A stretch of 64,000 bases of DNA, from contig CALWGC010000001.1 in NCBI GenBank assembly GCA_944378105.1, positions 1 to 64,000 on the forward strand. The letters are read 5' to 3'. The notes under the pieces were generated by a model. It was not told the DNA's origin and did not search any database. It saw only the letters and a program-made list of their open reading frames with translations. A program made the position numbers and the translations under genes. The stretch is from an uncultured Clostridia bacterium. Lineage in GTDB: Bacteria > Bacillota > Clostridia > Lachnospirales > Anaerotignaceae. Below, in pieces: positions 52,583 to 60,943 of this stretch. Positions within the stretch are counted from its first letter, which is position 1; each line of letters opens with the position of its first letter.

Positions 52583-54352
52583 ATGCAGGAACCAAAATAC
52601 ATCCGAAAGAGTTTTATTTTGCAGCAAGAAACCAAGGGCTTTTCGTCCCAGGGCCAGGTGTTGGCAGGTGTGTTAAGCGGTAACGGCCAAACCGCCTCCA
52701 TCACCGTCAGCGGCAAGGTGGAAGAAGGCGCACATATTTTTTTGGCAAAGCCACAGGCAGGCGGTACCGGCTGGGTGGACTTGGGGATTCCGGGGACCAT
52801 TTTTTCCATGACCGATGTGGGACAAACGGGTTATCCGCTGGAGGAATTTGATGTGGTCCTTTGCGGGCAGGTGCAGGCAGACGGAAGTTTTCCTTGGTGG
52901 GTTTCGGTGGGCTACTTTGGCAGACAGCGGGCCTGGAGGGGCCGCGTGTTTGCACTGGAACAAAGCCAAGGGGCGAAGGAACGGGCAAAACAGATGGAAA
53001 GCCCATTTGTGAAAAGCAAACAGGCCACAACAGAACCACAAAGGGCGCCAAAAGAAACCACCCCAGTGCCAGATGGCGCCAAAGGGCAAAAGGAGGCGCA
53101 GGCCGCAGAAGAAACGCCGAAGTGGACGGATGAAAAACCCACCATGGAGGACGTGGGGAATACCTTCCGGCAGTTATTGGAGCGGTTTCGAAAAGATGTG
53201 CCCACCGAATCCATTGGGGCCGTCCATTGGAAAGAGTTGTTTGGCCAAAAACCCATGAAGGCAGCGTCCCGCGAAGAAGCCGAGCCCCTCTCCCCCATGG
53301 AGGGCGAAGGCAAGGGGTTTGCCTCTGTCACTTGGCCCAGACAAAAACAGACGGCGCTTCCCCTGCAAAGCCAGAACACAAAGCAGGAAACCCCGGCGCC
53401 CTTTGGCATAGCAAAGGCGCCAAAAGCAGAAACTTCCGTTTCCAAAGCAGAACAGGAAATGGGCAAAAGAAACATCCAAGAAATGCCCGCTCCAAAAGAA
53501 ACGCCGTCTTTCCAGTCCCAGACGGGGACAAAAGCAGAAGAGGGGTGTCAGAAATCTCCATCTTCTGCGGCATCCAAGCACCAAAAAACCCCCATTGTGG
53601 CCTTTCCTCTCAAAGAGACGCCTGCGCCTTCTGCCAAAGAAGCAGAAGACATGACGGCCCCACAGACCGAAATGCCGTCGCCTTGGGAAGTGCTGTTACA
53701 GCGGCAGATAGAAGCCATTGGGGCTCGTTCGGCGGCAGAGGAAGGCTGTTGGCCCGATGAGACATCCTGGAGAACGTCAGGCGCACTGCAAGAAGAAGCA
53801 ACTCTTTCGGAAACGTTGCTGGAGCCAGAACAAACCTTGGAAGAATATTTACAACAAAAAGAGGCATCCAAACAAGAATCCTCTTCTGACTCCATGCAGG
53901 ACGCCCAAACCGTTTCCAATCCAGTTTCCAATCAGAAAGACGCTTCCCATGTAACGCCAATGGAACCGGCCAAAACCCAAACATCCCAAAAGGAAGATGC
54001 GTCACAGTGGGAAGCATACTGGAACCAATTTTGCGCAAACCATGCCCCCATGGCGCCCTTTGCCAGAGAGGATACCCAATGGTTGCGCATTTGCAGGGAA
54101 GAATTATGGCTTTTGCCAAGAAAAGCCCAGACCTTTGCCGACGGATCGGTGGTGGCCTTGGGCGATAAGAAATACCGTCATTTGCTCTTTGGCAAAAATG
54201 CCGATGGCCAGTTCTTCTTGGCCGTACCCGGTCAATACCTGCAAGCAAGCCGTAAAACGGCACAACAAGAAGGCTTTTTCGATTTCTGGAGCAAAGGAGA
54301 CCAAGAGGCCAAAGAAGGCAGCTATGGCTATTGGATGGGCCATTTACAATGA
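52583..54352 (+). CDS. Unrecognised protein: ordered ends joined by a 350-residue disordered linker
   Basis: 589 residues. The N-terminal domain, about 1-130, is beta-rich (KSFILQQETKGFSSQGQVLAG, LAKPQAGGTGWVDLGIPG, WWVSVGYFGRQRAW). Residues about 131-470 are rich in Gln, Glu, Lys, Pro and Thr and appear disordered. The C-terminal 110 residues are ordered (WLRICREELWLLPRKAQTFA, YRHLLFGKNADGQFFLAVPG, GFFDFWSK). From memory this end resembles the DUF6128-like proteins of Lachnospiraceae. It has no signal peptide or membrane segment. GGAGGGATGAG precedes the ATG. It is monocistronic, with a terminator. Function is unknown; an architecture of two ordered ends and a variable linker suggests a tether. 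Confidence 0.7.
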   Translation: MQEPKYIRKSFILQQETKGFSSQGQVLAGVLSGNGQTASITVSGKVEEGAHIFLAKPQAGGTGWVDLGIPGTIFSMTDVGQTGYPLEEFDVVLCGQVQADGSFPWWVSVGYFGRQRAWRGRVFALEQSQGAKERAKQMESPFVKSKQATTEPQRAPKETTPVPDGAKGQKEAQAAEETPKWTDEKPTMEDVGNTFRQLLERFRKDVPTESIGAVHWKELFGQKPMKAASREEAEPLSPMEGEGKGFASVTWPRQKQTALPLQSQNTKQETPAPFGIAKAPKAETSVSKAEQEMGKRNIQEMPAPKETPSFQSQTGTKAEEGCQKSPSSAASKHQKTPIVAFPLKETPAPSAKEAEDMTAPQTEMPSPWEVLLQRQIEAIGARSAAEEGCWPDETSWRTSGALQEEATLSETLLEPEQTLEEYLQQKEASKQESSSDSMQDAQTVSNPVSNQKDASHVTPMEPAKTQTSQKEDASQWEAYWNQFCANHAPMAPFAREDTQWLRICREELWLLPRKAQTFADGSVVALGDKKYRHLLFGKNADGQFFLAVPGQYLQASRKTAQQEGFFDFWSKGDQEAKEGSYGYWMGHLQ

Positions 54353-54355
54353 ACC

Positions 54356-54397
54356 AAAGCCGGCACCAGCAACCTGGTGCCGGGATGCTTTCTTTTT
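54356..54397 (+). terminator. Terminator after the disordered protein gene
   Basis: AAAGC-CGGCACCAG-CAAC-CTGGTGCCG-GGAT-GCTTT with a 4-nt bulge, followed by a T-rich tract. Confidence 0.85.
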
Positions 54398-54439
54398 TGA
54401 AATACAGGAAAAAAGACGGAAAAAAAGACAAAAAAATGA

Positions 54440-54468
54440 TTGACAAGGACAAAAGGCAGTGCTATAGT
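54440..54468 (+). promoter_or_regulatory. Sigma-A promoter of feoA
   Basis: TTGACA (54440-54445), 17-nt spacer, TATAGT (54463-54468). The predicted start is near 54475, inside the adjacent palindrome. Confidence 0.82.
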
Positions 54469-54473
54469 TAAGT

Positions 54474-54495
54474 AGAGTTAGAGAATGCTAACTAA
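54474..54495 (+). promoter_or_regulatory. Iron-regulator operator at feoA (DtxR-family-like)
   Basis: AGTTAG-N6-CTAACT within a 22-bp site, starting 5 bp after the -10. Half-site, spacer length and position agree with box 2 of the flavodoxin promoter. Confidence 0.65.
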
Positions 54496-54517
54496 ATAAA
54501 AAAGGAGGATCTTCGGA

Positions 54518-54730
54518 ATGAACTTGACCAACGCAGTGGAAGGAAAAGAATATAAAATCAGAGAAATTGCAACGGATGATGAAGAATTGAATGCATTCTT
54601 GTTCTCTCTGGGCTGCTACAGCGGGGAACCCATCACGGTCATTTCTCATTTGAAAGGCGGCTGTGTTGTTTCCATCAAAGACGGCAGATATACCATCGAC
54701 CACCAGCTGGCAAAGGCGATTTTGATTTAA
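54518..54730 (+). CDS. feoA: Ferrous iron transport protein A
   Basis: 70 residues with the small SH3-like fold of FeoA: EGKEYKIREIATDDEELNAF, LGCYSGEPITVISHLKGGCV and HQLAKAI at the end. FeoA is a cytoplasmic accessory needed for FeoB activity. GGAGGATC lies before the ATG. Its promoter carries an operator that suggests iron repression. feoB follows after 104 bp. Confidence 0.93.
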   Translation: MNLTNAVEGKEYKIREIATDDEELNAFLFSLGCYSGEPITVISHLKGGCVVSIKDGRYTIDHQLAKAILI

Positions 54731-54772
54731 CGCGTCAGTCGCCGGCGCAAGCTGTGTTTTTTTCACTGGGGA

Positions 54773-54788
54773 TTAGTTTAAGCTAACT
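54773..54788 (+). promoter_or_regulatory. Weak iron-operator-like half palindrome upstream of feoB
   Basis: TTAG-N6-CTAACT: the right half matches the feoA and flavodoxin boxes, the left half only at four bases. It lies in the feoA-feoB gap. No clear promoter was found beside it. Confidence 0.3.
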
Positions 54789-54834
54789 TCCGAATCTCTT
54801 TTTGTCATTGTTTTACCAATAAGGAGGAGTAACC

Positions 54835-56841
54835 ATGAGAATTGCGTTGACGGGGAATCCCAACAGCGGCAAAACCACCATGTATAATGCGCTGACGGGG
54901 AGAAATGAGCGCATTGGTAACTGGGCTGGTGTTACCGTGGAGAAAAAGGAAAGTCTGATTAAAAAAACGTTTTATGACGGTATGGAGGAGCTGGTGGCGG
55001 TGGACTTGCCGGGGGCCTATTCCATGTCTCCCTTTACTTCCGAAGAAAGCATCACCAGTCATTATGTCAAACAAGAACATCCCGACGTCATCATCAATAT
55101 TGTGGATGCCACCAATTTAAGCCGCAGCCTGTTTTTCACGACACAGCTATTGGAATTGGGGATTCCGATGGTGGTGGCTTTAAATAAAAGCGACATCAAC
55201 GAAAAGAAAGAAACGAAAATTGATCTCGAGGCCCTTTCCGAAGAGTTGGGCTGTCCGGTCATTGCCACCGTATCCACCTCTTCTGGCCACACAGGGCTTT
55301 CGGAAGTGGTACAGGCCGCCGTCAGCCGCAGAGGACAGATGCAAAGCGCGCCTTATCACCAAGGGGATATTGCTCTCAACAGCAAAGAAGCCGTGGAAGC
55401 GGCGGATCGGAAACGGTTTGAATTTGTCAACAAAATTGTTTCCCGTGTGGAAACAAGAAAAGTATTGACCAAAGACCGCAACCAGCAAGATAGCATCGAT
55501 GCCGTGTTGACCAATCAAATTTTGGGTATCCCCATTTTTGCCGTGATTATGTTTTTGGTCTTCAATATTTCCCAGGCGACCTTGGGGCCGGCCATTGCAG
55601 ACATTCTGGTGGGCTGGATTGAAGGGTTCCAGGGCATGGTTGGTACCATGGTAGAAGGCAGTTCACCTCTTTTACAGGCGCTGTTGGTGGATGGCATTGT
55701 TGGCGGTGTAGGGGCCGTGGTTGGGTTTTTGCCGCTGGTGATGGTGATGTATTTCCTTATTGCGCTGCTGGAAGACTGTGGCTATATGGCCCGGGTCAGC
55801 GTGGTGCTGGACCCCATTTTTAAGAAAGTGGGCCTTTCTGGGAAATCCGTCATTCCTTTTGTCATCACCACCGGTTGCGCCATCCCAGGGGTTATGGCCT
55901 GCCGTACCATTCGCAATGAAAGAGAACGGAAGGCCACAGCCATGCTTGCACCTTTCATGCCTTGCGGGGCCAAGCTTCCGGTCATTGCATTGTTTGCCGG
56001 TGTGTTTTTTGCCGATGCCTCTTGGGTTGGTACGCTGATGTATTTTGTGGGCATTGCGCTGATTTTCTTTGGCGCGCTGCTGGTCAATAAAATTGCTGGA
56101 TACAAGAACAGAAAATCCTTTTTCATCATGGAATTGCCGGAATACAAAATCCCCAGTATCAAGAGGGCCTTCCTTTCCATGTGTGCCCGCGGCTGGGCTT
56201 ACATCGTGAAAGCCGGTACCATCATTCTGCTTTGTAACACCGCAGTACAGATTATGCAAAGTTTTAACTGGAGCTTCCAGTTGGTGGAAGAAGGCATGGA
56301 AAGTACGTCTATTTTGGCGTCCATCGCTTCTCCTGTGGCTTTGCTGCTGATTCCTTTGGGCTTTGGCGTTTGGCAGCTGGCAGCGGCGTCTGTGACGGGC
56401 TTCATTGCCAAAGAGAACGTGGTTGGTACGTTGGCTGTGGTGTATGGCATCACCAACTTCATCAATGTGGATGATTTGGTGTTGGTGCAGGGGGCTGACC
56501 AGGTGGCCGCCATCTTTGGACTGACAAAAGTAGCGGCATTGGCTTATTTGATGTTTAACCTCTTTACACCGCCTTGTTTTGCGGCCATGGGGGCCATGAA
56601 TGCGGAAATCAAGGACAAAAAGTGGCTCTTGGGCGGAATCTGCCTGCAATTTGCCACCGGTTACACCGTTGCCTTTTTCGTATACCAAATTGGTACCCTC
56701 ATCACCACCGGCTCTTTGGGTACGGCCTTCTTGCCAGGGCTCATTGCCGTGCTGGTGTTTGCGGCCATCATTGTACATTTGATTCAAAAAGCAAATAGAA
56801 GCATTGCCGCCGAGTATGCGTTAAGCGGTAGTGCAAAATAA
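54835..56841 (+). CDS. feoB: Ferrous iron transport protein B
   Basis: 668 residues. The N-terminal G domain has GNPNSGKTT (7-15), the G3 motif DLPGAYS and G4 NKSD, followed by the helical GDI-like spacer. The membrane domain starts at about 225 and has two Gate motifs, about 335-420 and 515-600, including ITTGCAIPGVMACRTI and MPCGAKLPVIALF. The latter contains the conserved Cys region. It is the main Fe(II) uptake permease under anaerobic conditions. AAGGAGGAG precedes the ATG. It is in an operon with feoA and a Cys-rich partner gene. Confidence 0.98.
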   Translation: MRIALTGNPNSGKTTMYNALTGRNERIGNWAGVTVEKKESLIKKTFYDGMEELVAVDLPGAYSMSPFTSEESITSHYVKQEHPDVIINIVDATNLSRSLFFTTQLLELGIPMVVALNKSDINEKKETKIDLEALSEELGCPVIATVSTSSGHTGLSEVVQAAVSRRGQMQSAPYHQGDIALNSKEAVEAADRKRFEFVNKIVSRVETRKVLTKDRNQQDSIDAVLTNQILGIPIFAVIMFLVFNISQATLGPAIADILVGWIEGFQGMVGTMVEGSSPLLQALLVDGIVGGVGAVVGFLPLVMVMYFLIALLEDCGYMARVSVVLDPIFKKVGLSGKSVIPFVITTGCAIPGVMACRTIRNERERKATAMLAPFMPCGAKLPVIALFAGVFFADASWVGTLMYFVGIALIFFGALLVNKIAGYKNRKSFFIMELPEYKIPSIKRAFLSMCARGWAYIVKAGTIILLCNTAVQIMQSFNWSFQLVEEGMESTSILASIASPVALLLIPLGFGVWQLAAASVTGFIAKENVVGTLAVVYGITNFINVDDLVLVQGADQVAAIFGLTKVAALAYLMFNLFTPPCFAAMGAMNAEIKDKKWLLGGICLQFATGYTVAFFVYQIGTLITTGSLGTAFLPGLIAVLVFAAIIVHLIQKANRSIAAEYALSGSAK

Positions 56842-56877
56842 AACGAAGGAAGAACCAACAAGAAAGGAGTGTGCGGT

Positions 56878-57078
56878 ATGACAGGAATGGATTTTCTTTT
56901 GATGGTGCTCATTGGCCTTTTGGTGTTCTTTGCGGCCCGCTATGTCATCCGTGCCAAAAAAAATGGCGCCAAGTGCATTGGCTGCCCCATGGAGTGCCGT
57001 TGCAGCAGTTGGAAAAGCGCGCCGGTTCCAGAGGTAGAATCCACCGGTTGCTGTGGCTGCCACAAACAGGAAGAATAA
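56878..57078 (+). CDS. FeoB-associated Cys-rich membrane protein
   Basis: 66 residues. One membrane segment (about 4-22) is followed by a cysteine-rich tail (CIGCPMECRCSS, then CCGCHKQEE). This is the pattern of the FeoB-associated Cys-rich protein family found after feoB in Firmicutes, a possible counterpart of FeoC. The ATG at 56878 lies 8 bp after AAAGGAG. The in-frame GTG at 56869 overlaps that site. It is followed by repeat copy C, which serves as terminator. Confidence 0.9.
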   Translation: MTGMDFLLMVLIGLLVFFAARYVIRAKKNGAKCIGCPMECRCSSWKSAPVPEVESTGCCGCHKQEE

Positions 57079-57104
57079 AGAACAAAAGAAGCAACCGCTT
57101 TTAA

Positions 57105-57177
57105 CGCAGCTTCCTAAGCAAACAAAGATGGCTGCGATCCTTACATACAAAGGATTGCAGCCATCTTCTTTTTGCCT
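57105..57177 (+). repeat. Intergenic hairpin repeat, copy C (terminator of the feo operon)
   Basis: The left flank CGCAGCTTCCTAAGCAAACA leads into a 17-bp stem (57126-57142 with 57150-57166, one G-T pair) with loop ACATACA, then TTCTTTTT. The inner part ATCCTT-ACATAC-AAAGGAT matches the other copies. The outer arm ATGGCTGCG/TGCAGCCAT is its own version. Confidence 0.8.
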
Positions 57178-57275
57178 CGTTCTTCCCGTGCATATTTTGT
57201 TGCGCCTAATGGGAAAATATGATAAACTTGATAAGTTAAAGAATGTGTAAGGAAACCGAAAGGGAGGCAGCAACA

Positions 57276-59111
57276 ATGTGTGGTTTCTGCGGATTTGCAG
57301 GGGAACTGTTGCAGGAAAAAGCAGACGTCCTCAACCGGATGATGAATAAAATTGTGCACCGCGGCCCCGATAGCGCCGGCACCCATATCGACAAGGATGT
57401 GGCGCTGGGATTTCGGCGGTTAAGCATCATGGACTTGGACTATGGTTCCCAGCCCATGTATAACGAAACAGGCGACGTGGTCATTACCTTTAACGGAGAA
57501 ATTTATAACTATGGCGAACTGAGAGAGGATTTGGAAGCAAAGGGCCATGTCTTTGCCAACCATGCCGATACAGAATGTTTGATCCATGCCTATGAAGAAT
57601 ATGGCAAAGAGATGTTGAACAAGTTAAGAGGCATGTTTGCCTTTGTGATTTGGGACAGCAAGAAGAAATTGCTCTTTGGGGCCAGAGACTTCTTTGGCAT
57701 CAAGCCTTTTTATTATACCCAGGTGGGCAATACCCTGGTCTTTGGGTCCGAAATCAAAAGTATTTTGGCATACCCCGGTGTGAAAAAAGAAGTGAACGAA
57801 GCAGCCTTAGAAAGCTATCTATCCTTCCAGTATTCGGTGTTACCGGAAACCTTCTTTTCCGGGATTTTTAAATTGATGCCAAGCCATTGCTTCACCTTCC
57901 AAAACGGAACCATGACCGTAGAGCGGTATTGGCAGCCTTCCTTTGAGGAAAAAGAAGGCAAAACCTTCGAAGAAACGGTGGAAGAAATTGACGCTGTGAT
58001 GCAAGACTCCATCAAGGCCCACAAAATCAGCGACGTGGAAGTGGGGTCCTTCCTTTCTAGCGGTGTGGACAGCAGCTATGTGGCTGCCTGCTTCCATGGG
58101 GATAAAACCTTCACCGTGGGCTTTGACTATGAAAAATATAACGAAATTGACTTTGCCAAAAAGCTTTCCAAAAAAATTGAAATTGATAATTACAGCAAGC
58201 TGATTTCCAAAGAGGAATACTGGGATATTCTGCCGACGGTGCAGTATCACATGGACGAGCCTTTGGCCGATCCTTCCGCTGTGGCCCTCTATTTTGTGAG
58301 CCAAACGGCGGCAAAACATGTGAAAGTGGCCCTTTCTGGCGAAGGCGCCGATGAATTTTTCGGCGGCTATAACATCTATAAAGAGCCGGATGCCCTGCGC
58401 CCCATTGCCCGTCTGCCCCGACCCGTGCGCAAGGCCCTGGGCAAAGTGGCCAGCGCCATCCCCTTCCATGTCAAAGGGAAAAACTATTTGATTCGCGGCA
58501 GTAAAGACTTGGAAGAACGGTTCATCGGTAACGCCAACCTCTTTAGCGTCAAAGACCGGGCCAAAGTCTTAAAACACCCCAAAGGTCACCCTACCCCTAT
58601 GGAAATCACAAAACCCCTCTATGACCAGGTGAAGGGGAAAGAAGATGTGACCCGCATGCAGTATATCGACTTGAACCTGTGGCTCATTGGGGATATTTTG
58701 CTGAAAGCCGATAAAATGAGTATGGCCAATTCTTTGGAAGTGCGGGTGCCGTTCTTGGACCGTAGAGTCTTTGATGTGGCCAGAACCTTGCCCAAACGGT
58801 ATAAAGTGACCAAGGAAAACACGAAGGTGGCCATGCGGGCGGCGGCCAACCGCTATGTGCCCGATATGGTGGCAGAAAAGAAAAAACTGGGCTTTCCGGT
58901 GCCTATCCGCATTTGGCTCAAAGAGGACAAGTATTATCAGCAGGTGAAAGAAGCTTTCTTAAGTCAAGAAGCAGCTGCCTTTTTCCAAACGAACGAAATT
59001 GTCCGCCTCTTGGATGACCACAAGGCCGGCCACGCCGATCACAGCCGGAAAATCTGGGCCATCTATATGTTTTTGGTATGGCACAAAAAATATTTTGTGG
59101 ATGCCGCTTGA
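57276..59111 (+). CDS. asnB: Asparagine synthase (glutamine-hydrolysing)
   Basis: 611 residues. The N-terminal glutaminase domain has nucleophile Cys2 (MCGFCGFAG), GPDSAG, RRLSIMDL and NGEIYNY. The C-terminal synthetase domain has the PP-loop SSGVDSSYVA (about 261-270), then LSGEGADEFFGGY and VPFLDRRVFD. It converts aspartate, glutamine and ATP to asparagine. ATG at 57276 is required to place Cys2 at the processed N terminus, with AGGGAGGC upstream. It ends 3 bp into the -35 of the glyS promoter. Confidence 0.97.
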   Translation: MCGFCGFAGELLQEKADVLNRMMNKIVHRGPDSAGTHIDKDVALGFRRLSIMDLDYGSQPMYNETGDVVITFNGEIYNYGELREDLEAKGHVFANHADTECLIHAYEEYGKEMLNKLRGMFAFVIWDSKKKLLFGARDFFGIKPFYYTQVGNTLVFGSEIKSILAYPGVKKEVNEAALESYLSFQYSVLPETFFSGIFKLMPSHCFTFQNGTMTVERYWQPSFEEKEGKTFEETVEEIDAVMQDSIKAHKISDVEVGSFLSSGVDSSYVAACFHGDKTFTVGFDYEKYNEIDFAKKLSKKIEIDNYSKLISKEEYWDILPTVQYHMDEPLADPSAVALYFVSQTAAKHVKVALSGEGADEFFGGYNIYKEPDALRPIARLPRPVRKALGKVASAIPFHVKGKNYLIRGSKDLEERFIGNANLFSVKDRAKVLKHPKGHPTPMEITKPLYDQVKGKEDVTRMQYIDLNLWLIGDILLKADKMSMANSLEVRVPFLDRRVFDVARTLPKRYKVTKENTKVAMRAAANRYVPDMVAEKKKLGFPVPIRIWLKEDKYYQQVKEAFLSQEAAAFFQTNEIVRLLDDHKAGHADHSRKIWAIYMFLVWHKKYFVDAA

Positions 59112-59136
59112 CAAATGGGCCCAACTTTGATAGATT
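59108..59136 (+). promoter_or_regulatory. Sigma-A promoter of the glyS T-box transcript
   Basis: TTGACA (59108-59113) overlaps the asnB stop. A 17-nt spacer and TAGATT (59131-59136) follow. The start is near 59143, just before the T-box stem I. Confidence 0.78.
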
Positions 59137-59142
59137 GGAGAA

Positions 59143-59363
59143 AGTAAAGAAAATACGGGTCTGCAAGGAAGAAGAGGAGTATCCTTTGGCAGGTTTTCAG
59201 AGAGCGACTGGCCGGTGAAAAGTCGCAGCCGAAAAAGGAGAAGGGCGCTTTGGAGCAGACAACAAACAAAGTGGGTGTGGCAATCGCCACATCAACAAGG
59301 GTGGAACCACGGAAGATACCTTTCGTCCCTTGCCGGTTGCGGTGAGGAACGAAAGGTTTTTTA
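59143..59363 (+). promoter_or_regulatory. Glycine T-box riboswitch
   Basis: Stem I base GTCTGC (59159-59164) pairs with GCAGAC (59255-59260). The distal loop has the conserved AGAGAGC...GGTGAAA. The specifier is GGC (59244-59246) followed by GCTTTGGAG. The T-box sequence AAGGGTGGAACCACGG spans 59297-59312, with TGGA as the acceptor-pairing bulge. The terminator ACCTTTCGT/ACGAAAGGT plus T-run ends at about 59363. Uncharged tRNA-Gly(GCC) should stabilise the antiterminator and turn on glyS. Confidence 0.95.
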
Positions 59364-59396
59364 TTTCCCATGGAACGAAGAGAAGGAGGAAAAAAC

Positions 59397-60809
59397 ATGA
59401 ATCAAGCAGAAAAAACCATGGATAAAATCGTATCTTTGGCCAAAAGCAGAGGTTTTGTATATCCCGGCAGCGAAATTTACGGCGGTTTGGCCAACACTTG
59501 GGACTATGGCCCGCTGGGTGTGGAACTGAAAAACAACATCAAAAAAGCCTGGTGGAAAAAATTCATTCAGGAAAGCAAATATAACGTGGGCGTGGACTGC
59601 GCCATTTTGATGAACCCAGAAACCTGGGTGGCCAGCGGCCATGTGGGCGGTTTCAGCGACCCGTTGATGGACTGTAAGGCTTGTAAAGAACGGTTCCGCG
59701 CCGACAAATTGATTGAAGAACATTTGAAAGAAATTGGCCGCGGCGACGAAGTGGTAGACGGCTGGAGCAACGAAAAAATGAAAGCCTATATCGAAGAAAA
59801 CGGCATTGCCTGCCCTTCTTGTGGCGCCAAGGATTTCACTGACATTCGTCAGTTTAACTTGATGTTCAAAACCTTCCAGGGTGTGACCGAAGACAGCAAA
59901 AACGTGGTATATCTGCGTCCTGAAACGGCTCAGGGTATTTTTGTCAACTTCAAAAACGTACAGCGCACCAGCCGCAAAAAAATCCCCTTCGGTATCGGCC
60001 AGATCGGCAAATCCTTCCGGAACGAAATTACCCCCGGTAACTTCACCTTCCGTACCAGAGAATTTGAACAGATGGAACTGGAATTCTTCTGCGAACCTGG
60101 CACCGATTTGGAATGGTTTGCTTACTGGAAACAATTCTGCATCCAGTGGCTCAAAGATTTGAACATGAGCGAAGAAAACACCCGTGTCCGTGACCACAGC
60201 CCAGAAGAACTGTGCCACTATTCCAAAGCAACCACCGACATTGAATATCTCTTCCCCTTCGGTTGGGGCGAATTGTGGGGCGTGGCAGACCGGACCGACT
60301 TTGACTTGACCCAGCATCAAAACCACTCTAACCAGGATATGACCTATTTCGATCAAGAAAAGAACGAAAAATATATCCCATACTGCATCGAGCCTTCCTT
60401 GGGTGCAGACCGTGTGACATTGGCCTTCTTGTGCGATGCCTATGACGAAGAAGTGGTGAGCGAAAAAGAAGGCAAAAAAGACGTGCGTACCGTGCTCCAC
60501 TTCCACCCAGCTCTGGCTCCTGTGAAAGCTGCCATCCTGCCTTTGAGCAAAAAACCAGAATTGGCAGGCCCAGCCGAAGAAATTTTCCACACCTTGGCAA
60601 AGAAATTCCATGTGGAATATGACGAAACCGGCAGCATCGGCAAACGTTATCGCAGACAGGACGAAATCGGTACGCCATACTGCATCACTGTGGACTTTGA
60701 CACCTTGGAAGACAAAGCCGTGACCATCCGCGAACGTGACACCATGGAACAGGTGCGTATTCCTATCACCGAATTGGAAAGCTATTTGGAAGCAAAAATG
60801 GAATTCTAA
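59397..60809 (+). CDS. glyS: Glycine--tRNA ligase (dimeric alpha2 type)
   Basis: 470 residues. This is the single-chain class II GlyRS, not the alpha/beta GlyQ-GlyS form. Visible parts are the N-terminal [20 protein letters not shown], motif 2 region [28 protein letters not shown], motif 3 [13 protein letters not shown] and the anticodon-binding domain at about 365-460. It charges tRNA-Gly and is controlled by the T-box in front. AGAAGGAGG lies before the ATG. Repeat copy D follows. Confidence 0.97.
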   Translation: MNQAEKTMDKIVSLAKSRGFVYPGSEIYGGLANTWDYGPLGVELKNNIKKAWWKKFIQESKYNVGVDCAILMNPETWVASGHVGGFSDPLMDCKACKERFRADKLIEEHLKEIGRGDEVVDGWSNEKMKAYIEENGIACPSCGAKDFTDIRQFNLMFKTFQGVTEDSKNVVYLRPETAQGIFVNFKNVQRTSRKKIPFGIGQIGKSFRNEITPGNFTFRTREFEQMELEFFCEPGTDLEWFAYWKQFCIQWLKDLNMSEENTRVRDHSPEELCHYSKATTDIEYLFPFGWGELWGVADRTDFDLTQHQNHSNQDMTYFDQEKNEKYIPYCIEPSLGADRVTLAFLCDAYDEEVVSEKEGKKDVRTVLHFHPALAPVKAAILPLSKKPELAGPAEEIFHTLAKKFHVEYDETGSIGKRYRRQDEIGTPYCITVDFDTLEDKAVTIRERDTMEQVRIPITELESYLEAKMEF

Positions 60810-60828
60810 TGGGTTGATTTGACAACAA

Positions 60829-60916
60829 AAGAAAACAACCTTCGCAAAAATAAGATAGCGAAAATCCTTTGTAAGGAAGGATTTTCGCTATCTTTGTTTT
60901 TTTATGAAGCTGCGCC
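60829..60916 (-). repeat. Intergenic hairpin repeat, copy D (minus orientation)
   Basis: Read on the minus strand: left flank GGCGCAGCTTCATAAAAAAA, a 17-bp perfect stem (60853-60869 with 60877-60893), then the right flank GCGAAGGTTGTTTTCTTTTG. The outer arm GATAGCGAAA/TTTTCGCTATC differs from the other copies but stays paired. It lies between convergent glyS and the SGNH gene and can terminate both. Confidence 0.8.
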
Positions 60917-60943
60917 AAAAGCGATTTCCTGTGGCTTTTTTTG

